Shown: piece after piece, positions 25,224 to 32,393 of the stretch
Numbering within the stretch: the first letter of the stretch is position 1
How the letters are laid out: the number at the start of each line of letters is the position of its first letter
Assembly (NCBI GenBank): GCA_949297575.1
Contig: CASFTB010000003.1
Coordinates: forward strand, 1 to 64,000
Length of the DNA stretch: 64,000 nt
DNA from: an uncultured Bacillota bacterium
GTDB taxonomy: Bacteria; Bacillota; Clostridia; Christensenellales; Borkfalkiaceae
Direction of reading: 5' to 3'
The notes under the pieces: model-generated
Told to the model about the DNA's origin: nothing
The model's input: only the letters and a program-made list of their open reading frames with translations
Databases searched by the model: none
Program-made: the position numbers and the translations under genes

Positions 25224-26495
25224 ATGGCTTATAAAAAGGACACCGTTTGCGTACAGGGCGGCTACCGCCCGCAGTCGGGCGAGAGCCGCATCCCGCCCAT
25301 CTCCCAGAGCACCACGTACTTTTACGGAAGCACGCAGGCAATGGCGGACCTGTTCGACTTAAAGGCGGACGGCTATTTCTACTCTCGCCTCGCCAACCCC
25401 ACCGTCGCCGCGTTTGAAGGGAAGGTCGCCGAGCTCGAGGGCGGAGTCGCCGCCGTCGGCTGCGCTTCCGGCATGTCCGCCACCACGCTCATGGCGTTTA
25501 CCGTGTGCGGCGCGGGGGACAACATCGTCTCTTCCTCCGCCATCTACGGCGGCAGCTTCAACCTCTTTGCGGTGACGCTGCCCAAACTCGGCATCGAGAC
25601 GCGCTTCTTTGACCCCGACGACCCCGCCGAAAAGATCGAAGCGCTCATCGACGAGAGGACAAAGCTCATCTTCACCGAGACGGTCGCCAACCCCGCCATC
25701 AAGATCATCGACTTTGAAAAGATCGCCAAGATCGCCCAAAAGTACGGCATCCTGTTCGCGGACGACAACACCCTGGCGACGCCCATCCTGTGCCGTCCCT
25801 TCGAGTGGGGCGCAAACATCGTCATTCACTCTTCCTCCAAGTACCTCGACGGCCATGCGGCGGCGCTCGGCGGCGTCATCGTGGACGGCGGCAACTTCAA
25901 CTTCAAGGGCAACCCCCGCTACGCCTCCTTCAACGAGCCGGACGAGAGCTACCACGGCCTCGTCTATGCGGATCTGCCCGCGGCGGCGTTTGCGACCAAG
26001 TGCCGCGCGCAGATGGTACGCGACATGGGCGCCATCATGAGCCCGCAGAACGCCTTTCTGAGCTGGCTGGGCTGCGATACACTTGCCCTGCGCATGGAGC
26101 GCCATTCCTCCAACGCGAAGAAGGTCGCCGCCTACCTCGCAAAGCATCCCAAGGTCGACTGGGTCTGGCACGCCAGCCTGCCCGACAATAAGTATCATGC
26201 GCTCGCCGAAAAATACCTCCCCGAGGGGACGGGCGGCATGCTCAGCTTCGGCATCAAGGGAGACGTCGCGAAGGCGGCAAAGTTCATGGAGGGGCTCAGG
26301 CTCATCACGCAGGAGACGCACGTCGCCGACGTGCGCAGCTGCGTGCTGCACCCCGCATCCACAACGCACCGCCAGCTCACCAAGGAAGAGCTCGAGCAGG
26401 CGGGTGTGCCCGAAAACCTCGTGCGCCTCTCCGTCGGCATCGAAAACCCGGACGACATCATCGCCGACATCGAGCAGGCGCTCGCGAACATCTGA
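25224..26495 (+). CDS. metY: O-acetylhomoserine sulfhydrylase (PLP-dependent, Cys/Met metabolism family)
   Basis: 423 residues. The start at 25224 follows AAGGAGTG. Features: GYFYSRLANPTVAAFEGKVAELEGG (split at YSR), ASGMSATTL, DNTLATPILCRPFEWGANIV and the PLP-lysine in VIHSSSKYLDGH (about residue 208). The family makes homocysteine or methionine precursors from O-acetylhomoserine and sulfide or thiols. The adjacent metA carries the acetyl-CoA-specific Glu111, so an O-acetylhomoserine route is consistent. It lies downstream of smpB without a clear promoter. Confidence 0.9.
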   Translation: MAYKKDTVCVQGGYRPQSGESRIPPISQSTTYFYGSTQAMADLFDLKADGYFYSRLANPTVAAFEGKVAELEGGVAAVGCASGMSATTLMAFTVCGAGDNIVSSSAIYGGSFNLFAVTLPKLGIETRFFDPDDPAEKIEALIDERTKLIFTETVANPAIKIIDFEKIAKIAQKYGILFADDNTLATPILCRPFEWGANIVIHSSSKYLDGHAAALGGVIVDGGNFNFKGNPRYASFNEPDESYHGLVYADLPAAAFATKCRAQMVRDMGAIMSPQNAFLSWLGCDTLALRMERHSSNAKKVAAYLAKHPKVDWVWHASLPDNKYHALAEKYLPEGTGGMLSFGIKGDVAKAAKFMEGLRLITQETHVADVRSCVLHPASTTHRQLTKEELEQAGVPENLVRLSVGIENPDDIIADIEQALANI

Positions 26496-26603
26496 TCTGC
26501 TTGTCTGTCCCGCTTTTCATGGGAACGCTGTCCGCGTTTCGTGCCATGCCGCGGGGCGGGCAGGGGAAGCGCCGCAAGCTATTTACGAGAGAGGAGGTAA
26601 GCC

Positions 26604-27509
26604 ATGCCCATCGTTTTGCCCAAAGATATCCCCGCATATTCCGCGCTCTTGCAGGAGAACATCTTCGTCATGAACGACGAACGCGCCTTCACGCAGGACA
26701 TCCGCCCGCTCGAGATCGCCATCCTCAACCTGATGCCGACCAAGGTGGAGACGGAAACGCAGTTCATGCGCCTGCTCTCCAATTCGCCGCTGCAGGTCAA
26801 CGTGACGCTCGTCTATACCGAATCGTACAAGAGCAAGAACACGGCGGCGGCGCACCTCGAGCGCTTCTATAAAAAGTTTGACGACATCAAAGACAAGCAC
26901 TTCGACGGCATGATCATCACGGGCGCGCCCGTCGAGACCATGCCCTTCGAGGAGGTCGCCTACTGGGAAGAGCTGAAAAAGCTGTTTGACTTTGCAGATA
27001 AAAACGTGACCAGCACCATCTATATCTGCTGGGGGGCGCAGGCAGCGCTGTATTACCACTACGGCATCGACAAGCACCTTTTGCCCACAAAATTGTTCGG
27101 CATCTTTCCGCACAAAAAGAACATAGACCAGCACGACCCGCTCTTAAAGGGCATCGACGACGTCTTTTATATCCCGCATTCGCGGCATACCACCGTCGAC
27201 ATCGAAGAGGTGAAGCGCTGCAAGGAGCTCATCGTGCTCAGCGAATCGGAGGCGACGGGGCTGTCCATCGCCAAATCGAAGGACAACAAAAAGATCTTTC
27301 TGACCGGCCACATGGAATACGACCGCAACACCCTGAAGGCGGAATACGAGCGAGACGTCGCCAAGGGGCTGCCCATCGCTCCGCCCGTCAATTACTTTAC
27401 GGATGCTTGCTGCACCGACGTGCGCGTCACCTGGACGAGCGCGGCAAACCTGTTCTATACCAACTGGCTGAACTATTACGTCTACCAGGTCACGCCGTTC
27501 GTCTTTTGA
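26604..27509 (+). CDS. metAA: Homoserine O-acetyltransferase, MetA type
   Basis: 301 residues. The nucleophile Cys142 is in IYICWGAQAALYYHYG, with His/Glu partners in HSRHTT and GHMEYD. Residue 111 is Glu (TGAPVETM), the substitution known to switch MetA from succinyl-CoA to acetyl-CoA, so the product should be O-acetylhomoserine. That matches metY directly upstream. The start follows GAGAGGAGG. Together the two genes convert homoserine to homocysteine. Confidence 0.93.
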   Translation: MPIVLPKDIPAYSALLQENIFVMNDERAFTQDIRPLEIAILNLMPTKVETETQFMRLLSNSPLQVNVTLVYTESYKSKNTAAAHLERFYKKFDDIKDKHFDGMIITGAPVETMPFEEVAYWEELKKLFDFADKNVTSTIYICWGAQAALYYHYGIDKHLLPTKLFGIFPHKKNIDQHDPLLKGIDDVFYIPHSRHTTVDIEEVKRCKELIVLSESEATGLSIAKSKDNKKIFLTGHMEYDRNTLKAEYERDVAKGLPIAPPVNYFTDACCTDVRVTWTSAANLFYTNWLNYYVYQVTPFVF

Positions 27510-27529
27510 TCTTTTCGGAGGGGAAAAGC

Positions 27530-28045
27530 ATGGGAGGAAAGAGGGCGCGCTCCCTTGTGTTTTGGCTCAAGCTCGCGGCGGTGTCCGCATGCGCCTTCGC
27601 CGCGCTGTGGTTCGCCTTTTACGTCACGCGGCGGTTTGCCGATTCCGTGGAGATCGGGGCCGAGGGCGCGGGCGCGTTTGCGGCCGCCCTCGCGGGCGGG
27701 CTTGCCGTCGCCGCCGTCATCGCCGTCTTTATCGTCGTGTGCATCGCGGCCCTCGTCTCGGGCGCGTGTGCGGGCGCATTCGTCGGGCTGGAGCGGAAAT
27801 TTTCCGCCCTGCGCGGGGAGGGCGGCGGCAGAAAGCGGCACCTCGTCTTCCGCGTCTTGTCCGACGTCTTTGCGTTGGCCGCCGCGGCAGTGCTGTTTGC
27901 ATTGTCTCTCTCCGTCGGCGCGATGGGACTGGTCTCCGCACTGGCCGCAGCGGCAGGCGCGGCACTATGCGTCGCGGCGGAGATCGTGCAGGGCAGGGCC
28001 CTGCGCGCGCGGGAAAATGCAATGGGGGAGAGCATGGAAAAATAG
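27530..28045 (+). CDS. Small alanine-rich membrane protein of unknown function
   Basis: 171 residues from ATG at 27530, preceded by CGGAGGGG. Four hydrophobic segments are visible (about 10-30, 48-72, 73-90 and 112-150 as a pair), with a basic loop ERKFSALRGEGGGRKRH. I recognise no family. It follows metA by 20 bases, so it is probably in the same transcript. The coding extends to 28045, just before the tmRNA promoter. Confidence 0.65.
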   Translation: MGGKRARSLVFWLKLAAVSACAFAALWFAFYVTRRFADSVEIGAEGAGAFAAALAGGLAVAAVIAVFIVVCIAALVSGACAGAFVGLERKFSALRGEGGGRKRHLVFRVLSDVFALAAAAVLFALSLSVGAMGLVSALAAAAGAALCVAAEIVQGRALRARENAMGESMEK

Positions 28046-28058
28046 CGGCGCGAAGCAG

Positions 28059-28087
28059 TTGCTTTTTTGCCGTTTACAGAGTATAAT
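28059..28087 (+). promoter_or_regulatory. Promoter of the tmRNA gene
   Basis: TTGCTT, a 17-base spacer and TATAAT. The mature tmRNA 5' end is predicted 33 bases downstream, so a short 5' leader is removed, presumably by RNase P. Confidence 0.8.
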
Positions 28088-28119
28088 GATACAGAAAACG
28101 GCGCAGATGCGCCGCATAC

Positions 28120-28492
28120 GGGGTAGCACCGGTTTCGATTGCCGGTGAGCGGAAAGGTAAGCACGCAGAGGAACGAGTGGCCTCTATAAAACATTCGGCT
28201 TAAATTTAAATGCAGATAACAATGCAAACTACAACGCCCCCGTGGCGTTGGCTGCCTAATTAACAGTTAAGCAGTTCGTCCGCACCTCTTTCCCGCCGGG
28301 AGGATGCGGGCGTCAAAAAGGCGGGGGACGGCCGCACTGTTTCGAGATCGGCAGGGCGGCGGCACTTTGATTTCTGCCGGTGCGTTTCTTCGGTCGCAGA
28401 GGGGCGCGCCGTAAGATAATTGCGGCATAAGCGTGTAGAAAGCCTTTTGGCGATCCGGTAAGACGCGAGTTCAACTCTCGCCTACTCCACCA
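28120..28492 (+). ncRNA. ssrA: Transfer-messenger RNA (tmRNA)
   Basis: The 5' end GGGGUAG pairs with CUACUCC before the encoded ACCA at the 3' end, forming the acceptor stem. GGUUUCGAUU and GAGUUCAACUCUCGC give the tRNA-like D- and T-arm regions. The tag frame runs from GCA at 28212 to TAA at 28257-28259 and reads ADNNANYNAPVALAA, ending in the protease signal ALAA. About 370 nt is the usual size. It rescues stalled ribosomes with SmpB (24719-25171). The rest of the molecule holds the pseudoknot region. Confidence 0.95.
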
Positions 28493-28561
28493 AATCAGCC
28501 TTACGCGAACTTTTCTTATTCCCGCGGCGGTTTCGCCGTAACGGTTCGATTGCAGGGCTAC

Positions 28562-28606
28562 AAGAAAAGAGAGGTTATCCATTAAAGGATAGCCTCTCTT
28601 TTCTTG
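28562..28606. terminator. 18-bp hairpin terminator T1 (nearly identical to the one at 30867)
   Basis: Arms 28563-28580 and 28587-28604 pair with only one G-U. The loop is ATTAAA and flanking A and T runs let it work both ways. It ends the tmRNA side on plus and cassette A on minus. A copy with about four changes lies at 30867-30911. Confidence 0.85.
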
Positions 28607-28609
28607 CGT

Positions 28610-29212
28610 TTAAGCGGGTAATTCTACTGTTGTTGAGCCATAATCTTTGAAAGTGTAGGATATTTCAAGCCTTGTACCGCTAACTTCTACAATAACCGTT
28701 GCGGAAGTGAATTTATTGTTTTCGATTTTTAATCTAAAAGAACTCATATCATATCCAACAAGAGAAGAAAACGATTCCAACGCATTGTCTGTCATGATAA
28801 AGTAATCGTCTTGTTTTATAAGGTCATCATAATATAAAGCGGCAAACGCCGAAAAACAGCTATCATAATAGGTGGAACCGTCAACTGCTTCTTCCAAAGT
28901 GGAAAAGTTTGTTTTTTCCCATTTTTCCGAACCGTCATCAAATTTATAAATGGTTCCGTTTTCGGATTTGAAATACATTATAGCGGAGAAATATTCATTT
29001 GATACAGTATATTTCGCTTTACCGTTATCCACCATTAGAGAGGTATTAGCAAGGTCTCCAAGCACCGCCTCGACGGTATAATTATCAAATTGTTGCTTTG
29101 CCTCATTAAATTGCTCTTTTTCTGTTTTCCCGTTAGAGCCGCCGCAAGCGACAAAAGTGAGTGTACAGAAGCTCAAACATACAGTAATAAAGCCTAAAAT
29201 AAATTTTTTCAT
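28610..29212 (-). CDS. Lipoprotein of unknown function (cassette A, last gene)
   Basis: 200 residues. A signal peptide MKKFILGFITVCLSFCTL ends with a lipobox FVAC, then GGSNGKTEKE, so Cys23 should be lipidated and the protein exported to the outer membrane face. The mature part is polar, rich in Asp, Thr and Tyr, and looks beta-rich (KYTVSNEYFSAIMYFKS, TSATVIVEVSGTRLEI). I recognise no domain. Codons are AT-rich, unlike the GC-rich flanking chromosome. It is the last gene of a four-gene minus-strand operon behind leader RNA 1. Confidence 0.75.
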   Translation of the reverse strand: MKKFILGFITVCLSFCTLTFVACGGSNGKTEKEQFNEAKQQFDNYTVEAVLGDLANTSLMVDNGKAKYTVSNEYFSAIMYFKSENGTIYKFDDGSEKWEKTNFSTLEEAVDGSTYYDSCFSAFAALYYDDLIKQDDYFIMTDNALESFSSLVGYDMSSFRLKIENNKFTSATVIVEVSGTRLEISYTFKDYGSTTVELPA

Positions 29213-29237
29213 TTCAAACCTCCATTGTAAAATTTTA

Positions 29238-29675
29238 TTACTTTAGATAATTTTTTTTCTCTTTATCAAACTCTTCTTGTGTTATCACTCCGCTATCTAA
29301 GAGTTGTTTTAACTGCAAAAGATATTCGGTTTTGTCGGTAGTATTTTCAGACATAATGTGATTTTGTTGCTCTGTTTTTTGAAATTCTGCATTTACTTTT
29401 TCCTCTAAGAATACTTTCAAACGGTCATTGTCGACGCCATACAATTTATTGCGAATTAGCTTGATGTCGCATAGATGAGATAAGTGCAAGCGCACATACA
29501 CCCACATGAGCCAACATAAAAAAGGAACTACGAATAGGATGGGCAGACCGATTGCAAGCATTTCCAAAGCGGATAACACTATACCTACAATGATTCCAGC
29601 AATAACCAAAATACAAGTCACCACATTCGTAATAATGCGGACAGCTAAAAGTTGATTGTCGTTTTTTTCAAACAT
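29238..29675 (-). CDS. Membrane protein with C-terminal SHOCT domain (cassette A)
   Basis: 145 residues from ATG at 29675, which lies nine bases after GGGGAGG located inside the end of the upstream gene. Two hydrophobic helices (about 13-35 and 40-62) lead to a polar stretch and a SHOCT-type C-terminus, LKQLLDSGVITQEEFDKEKK. The upstream SHOCT gene stops two bases before this start, so translation is coupled. SHOCT modules are short oligomerisation or interaction tails. AT-rich codon use. Confidence 0.75.
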   Translation of the reverse strand: MFEKNDNQLLAVRIITNVVTCILVIAGIIVGIVLSALEMLAIGLPILFVVPFLCWLMWVYVRLHLSHLCDIKLIRNKLYGVDNDRLKVFLEEKVNAEFQKTEQQNHIMSENTTDKTEYLLQLKQLLDSGVITQEEFDKEKKNYLK

Positions 29676-29677
29676 AA

Positions 29678-29926
29678 TTATTTCCCTCCCCAAATTTTAT
29701 CCTTCTGAGTTTGAAATTCTTCATCAGTCAATATCTCTGCGTCGTACAGTTTTTTCAAATTCTCTAATTTTTGAATGCAGTCTTGCTTTGCTTCAACTTT
29801 TTGTACCATGTCCTTTGAATCAAACAACTTTTTCCCTGCTTTTGAAAAAGAAATAATAGCGTACAATATCGAATAGGCAACGCTCGCTATTAAAACAAAA
29901 TTTGCTTCATACCCCCAAATAGCCAT
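29678..29926 (-). CDS. Small membrane protein with SHOCT domain (cassette A)
   Basis: 82 residues from ATG at 29926 (a TTG two codons earlier is an alternative). One N-terminal transmembrane helix (about 9-28) is followed by a charged linker and the SHOCT motif LKKLYDAEILTDEEFQTQKD. It is the second gene of cassette A and shares its SHOCT tail type with the next gene. A pair of SHOCT membrane proteins in one operon suggests they associate, but this is inference. Confidence 0.7.
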   Translation of the reverse strand: MAIWGYEANFVLIASVAYSILYAIISFSKAGKKLFDSKDMVQKVEAKQDCIQKLENLKKLYDAEILTDEEFQTQKDKIWGGK

Positions 29927-29958
29927 TTCCAATATAAAAAATAAAAGGCATATGATAC

Positions 29959-30555
29959 TTAAAATCCCAATTGCATATTGAAAAATATTTTTTCGTGTCT
30001 GTAAAAATAGAGAAAAGTTAATAACACTCCACCGATAACAGCTATAGAAGTGTAATATAATGGTCTCTCAATAGAGGCTATCAAGAAAAGACCACATATG
30101 AATAACCCACTATGAAAAGCGAAAAGGCAATCTTTATTTGTGGATTGATTATCATTGATTTTATACCCCATAAAATAGAAAGCGCATATGCTTATGCTTT
30201 CAACGATACCCGAAATGGCTGTGGTCATATAATCAAAATCAACAAGACTGCCATTCCAATAAATATCTGAAATAGAGTGTGTAAGACTACCAACATCGAT
30301 CCAATAAAAAATCCATGCTAATAATGATATGCCGGTAGCTAAAACAACCCCGAGCATTATAAAAAGTTGATTTTTATTATTCAGTAATGCTAATATGCCG
30401 AAAGCAGTTAAGCATACAGTTAGCATGCCTAAAATGCCTGTTACGACAAAAATCACAGAAGAATAGGCATATGTAGTATAATATTTTCTCATTGCGAAGA
30501 GCATGGAAAATATTGCAACTACGCTTACAATGGTATAATACCTTTTTTGTGCCAT
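29959..30555 (-). CDS. Multi-spanning membrane protein of unknown function (cassette A, first gene)
   Basis: 198 residues from ATG at 30555, preceded by a strong TTGGAGGAAG site. Six hydrophobic helices span nearly the whole protein, starting MAQKRYYTIVSVVAIFSMLF. No conserved motif I recognise. A longer open frame up to 30834 is rejected because it runs through the structured leader and its promoter. It is the first gene after leader RNA 1, and the gap from the leader terminator to the start is about 100 bases. Confidence 0.75.
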   Translation of the reverse strand: MAQKRYYTIVSVVAIFSMLFAMRKYYTTYAYSSVIFVVTGILGMLTVCLTAFGILALLNNKNQLFIMLGVVLATGISLLAWIFYWIDVGSLTHSISDIYWNGSLVDFDYMTTAISGIVESISICAFYFMGYKINDNQSTNKDCLFAFHSGLFICGLFLIASIERPLYYTSIAVIGGVLLTFLYFYRHEKIFFNMQLGF

Positions 30556-30656
30556 AAAAACTTCCTCCAATTTTAATTTTTTTATATCAAATCGGTGTAT
30601 CAGTTTTTGATAAAGCCGGTATTTTTCAGAACTTTTTGAATAATCTTTTTGAGTAT

Positions 30657-30801
30657 AAAAAAAGTGTGCCTCAACAACGTGAAGCACACCTCGAAAATGT
30701 ACTTCGCATTGTTGCGACACAATTTTATCCATAACGGAAAATAGAAGTACAAAATCGCAGAATTGTACTCCGTTATGGACTTCTATAAAATTGTGTCGCA
30801 A
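30657..30801 (-). promoter_or_regulatory. Structured attenuator RNA 1 (riboswitch-like), leader of cassette A
   Basis: Read on the minus strand. Outer helix: 30785-30801 pairs with 30712-30728, 17 perfect pairs. Inner helix: 30770-30778 with 30729-30737, 9 perfect pairs. Apical hairpin: 30763-30769 with 30746-30752. Apical 3' strand UGUACUUC (30744-30751) is also perfectly complementary to GAAGUACA (30698-30705) just after the outer helix. The segment 30702-30714 pairs with 30672-30684 (12 of 13) as an antiterminator. The terminator is a 10-bp stem 30664-30689 plus seven U residues. The same architecture recurs in the second copy with different bases. Ligand and class are unknown. Confidence 0.75.
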
Positions 30802-30805
30802 GGAT

Positions 30806-30834
30806 ATAATACCACAAAACGGGAAAAAATGCAA
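30806..30834 (-). promoter_or_regulatory. Promoter of attenuator RNA 1 and cassette A
   Basis: On the minus strand TTGCAT, a 17-base spacer and TATTAT, placing the transcript start at the first base of the outer helix. The same TTGCAT-17 arrangement precedes RNA 2. Confidence 0.8.
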
Positions 30835-30866
30835 TCGCTTTCCTCAAATTGTTTGCGTGTCTGCAC

Positions 30867-30911
30867 AAGAAAAGAGAGGCCATCCATTAACGGATAGCCT
30901 CTCTTCTCTTG
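30867..30911. terminator. Hairpin terminator T2, near-copy of T1
   Basis: Arms 30868-30885 and 30892-30909, with two imperfect pairs, loop ATTAAC and flanking A/T runs. It stands after the stop of the cassette B lipoprotein on the minus strand. Confidence 0.85.
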
Positions 30912-30944
30912 TTACTCTTACAGATATCGGTTTTTGAAAACGGC

Positions 30945-31934
30945 TCATTCGTCCAATATGCCGTCAAAGACCGCAAAATCGTAAAAATTCAAATCGATCC
31001 TACATTGATACGGGCTATATTCGATGCCGTCGGCACTGACATATTCATACGCCCTTTTCAGTTTTATTTCGTTTTTCCCCGACTTCAGGGAAACATCCTG
31101 CTCTTCCCCGTTGACGGTTAAAGTCAGCTGCGAAATCGTTTCCTGCGGAACGTCGTCGCCAAACACGACCGTCAAAATGCCGCCGGATGCCGAAATTTCC
31201 AATTTTTCCGAGTAAATACTGCTCCTGACCTCCGAAGCGCTCGCGTCGCAGGCGATATAGCAATCCGACGACATTGTTCCGTAAAACTCTATATCAAAAT
31301 CTTCGACGACCTCCCCGCTGTAAAAATAGCCGTATTCGTCGTTTGCTTCATCTTTATAAAAAGACCCGATCACATACCACCCGGTCACCCACGGCTCCGC
31401 AGTATAGCCCTTCGTATAAACGTAAAATTGAAGGCTGTCGTTGTATTTGAAGTTTTGCGTTGCCTCCGGGGTACTCAAAAATTCGGCGAGCGGTTTTTCC
31501 GCTTCTCCTTCGAAACGGATGTATAAACCGCTTACGTCGGCATCGTCCTGCTTTACAAAATTCACTTCGTAGGAGCTCTCGACGATCGTTCCCTCGATTT
31601 TTATGTTGAAATCTTCGGTCGGCGTGAAAGAAAAGGCGTACTGATCATTCTCGCCCGAGTCGGTCCAGTCGGCAATTTCGCCGTTGACTTTGATCACAAG
31701 TTCGCCGCTCACTTCGTACCCAGGCGTTATTTCCACTTGCCCTTCGAACACACTGCCCTTGTTGACAAAAGTTCCGCGCTTATCGCTTGCCGAAGAAAAC
31801 ACGAAAAACGTGCAATTTTGCGGCGTTTCGATCGTGTAATAATAATTTTCCTGCCCGCCGCACGCCGTTAGCACGCAGATCGCAGAAACGGCGAGGGCGA
31901 TCGCGAGGCATATGCTTAAAATTTTCTTTTTCAT
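30945..31934 (-). CDS. Lipoprotein with beta-rich repeats (cassette B)
   Basis: 329 residues from ATG at 31934 (MKKKILSICLAIALAVSAI), chosen because AAAGGAGGG precedes it; the ATG 21 bases upstream would put that site inside the gene. The lipobox is LTAC followed by GGQ. The mature chain has repeating beta-type segments such as YEVSGELVIKVNGEIADW, FNIKIEGTI and FDIEFYGTM, resembling bacterial surface repeat modules. No enzyme motif is visible. It is the only gene behind attenuator RNA 2. GC content is intermediate between cassette A and the chromosome. Confidence 0.78.
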   Translation of the reverse strand: MKKKILSICLAIALAVSAICVLTACGGQENYYYTIETPQNCTFFVFSSASDKRGTFVNKGSVFEGQVEITPGYEVSGELVIKVNGEIADWTDSGENDQYAFSFTPTEDFNIKIEGTIVESSYEVNFVKQDDADVSGLYIRFEGEAEKPLAEFLSTPEATQNFKYNDSLQFYVYTKGYTAEPWVTGWYVIGSFYKDEANDEYGYFYSGEVVEDFDIEFYGTMSSDCYIACDASASEVRSSIYSEKLEISASGGILTVVFGDDVPQETISQLTLTVNGEEQDVSLKSGKNEIKLKRAYEYVSADGIEYSPYQCRIDLNFYDFAVFDGILDE

Positions 31935-32064
31935 AGGTTTCCCTCCTTTTGTCATATGCTCTGAAAGAGCGGATATGTTTATTATCCTGTTTGGCCGAAT
32001 TGCAGCATTGTTTCCGTTCTCCGCTTCACCTCCCCCCTAAGCTCCCAAGGCCTTTGCGGGCAAT

Positions 32065-32207
32065 AAAAAAGAGCGCTCCCAATTAAGGGAACGCCCGCAA
32101 AGCTGTATCCCTTAATTGTCGCTACACAACTTCCAACAAATGGGAAAAATAGGGATACATCTATGCCGGTGTAACCCACTTGTCGGAGTATATAAGTTGT
32201 GTCGCGA
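32065..32207 (-). promoter_or_regulatory. Structured attenuator RNA 2 (riboswitch-like), leader of cassette B
   Basis: Read on the minus strand. Outer helix: 32194-32207 with 32119-32132, 13 of 14 pairs. Inner helix: 32175-32186 with 32133-32144, 12 pairs including G-U. Apical 3' strand UGUAUCCCU (32151-32159) is perfectly complementary to AGGGAUACA (32104-32112). The overlapping antiterminator AAUUAAGGGA (32108-32117) pairs perfectly with UCCCUUAAUU (32081-32090) in the terminator's 5' side. The terminator is a 10-bp stem 32071-32096 followed by six U residues. Only the outer helix and short junction bases resemble RNA 1 in sequence, so the other helices covary. Confidence 0.75.
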
Positions 32208-32211
32208 TTGT

Positions 32212-32240
32212 AGTATAGCACAAAATCCGCTTAAATGCAA
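32212..32240 (-). promoter_or_regulatory. Promoter of attenuator RNA 2 and cassette B
   Basis: On the minus strand TTGCAT, a 17-base spacer and TATACT. The -35 region GCGATTGCATTT is identical to that of RNA 1. Confidence 0.8.
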
Positions 32241-32358
32241 TCGCTTTTCAAAATTTCTCCATGGATGACGCCTTTCCTCTTTATCGAGAAGACGGTGCGC
32301 TCGCGCATCCGGGCATTCTTCATGCTGCCTGCTTTTGGAGATAAAAGGGATATTTTTG

Positions 32359-32387
32359 TTTACAAAACGCCGGCGCGGCGGTATAAT
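32359..32387 (+). promoter_or_regulatory. Promoter of the EndoQ-UvrD gene, likely leaderless
   Basis: TTTACA, a 17-base spacer and TATAAT. ATG at 32394 lies six bases after the -10 box. AGAGG in those six bases is too close to serve as a normal ribosome-binding site. Confidence 0.7.
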
Positions 32388-32393
32388 AGAGGC

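Noticed and set aside
29959..30834. Longer form of the first cassette A gene beginning at 30834
   Set aside because: The extra 93 codons run through the promoter and the structured leader. ATG at 30555 has a strong ribosome-binding site.
30657..32240. Interpretation of the two structured RNAs as 6S RNA, a type III toxin-antitoxin RNA or a CRISPR tracrRNA
   Set aside because: They lack the large open bubble of 6S RNA, tandem repeats next to a toxin gene, and any Cas gene or repeat array.
28493..32250. A tmRNA-targeting integrative element with direct attachment repeats and an integrase
   Set aside because: I found no second copy of the ssrA 3' end and no integrase or recombinase gene in the segment.
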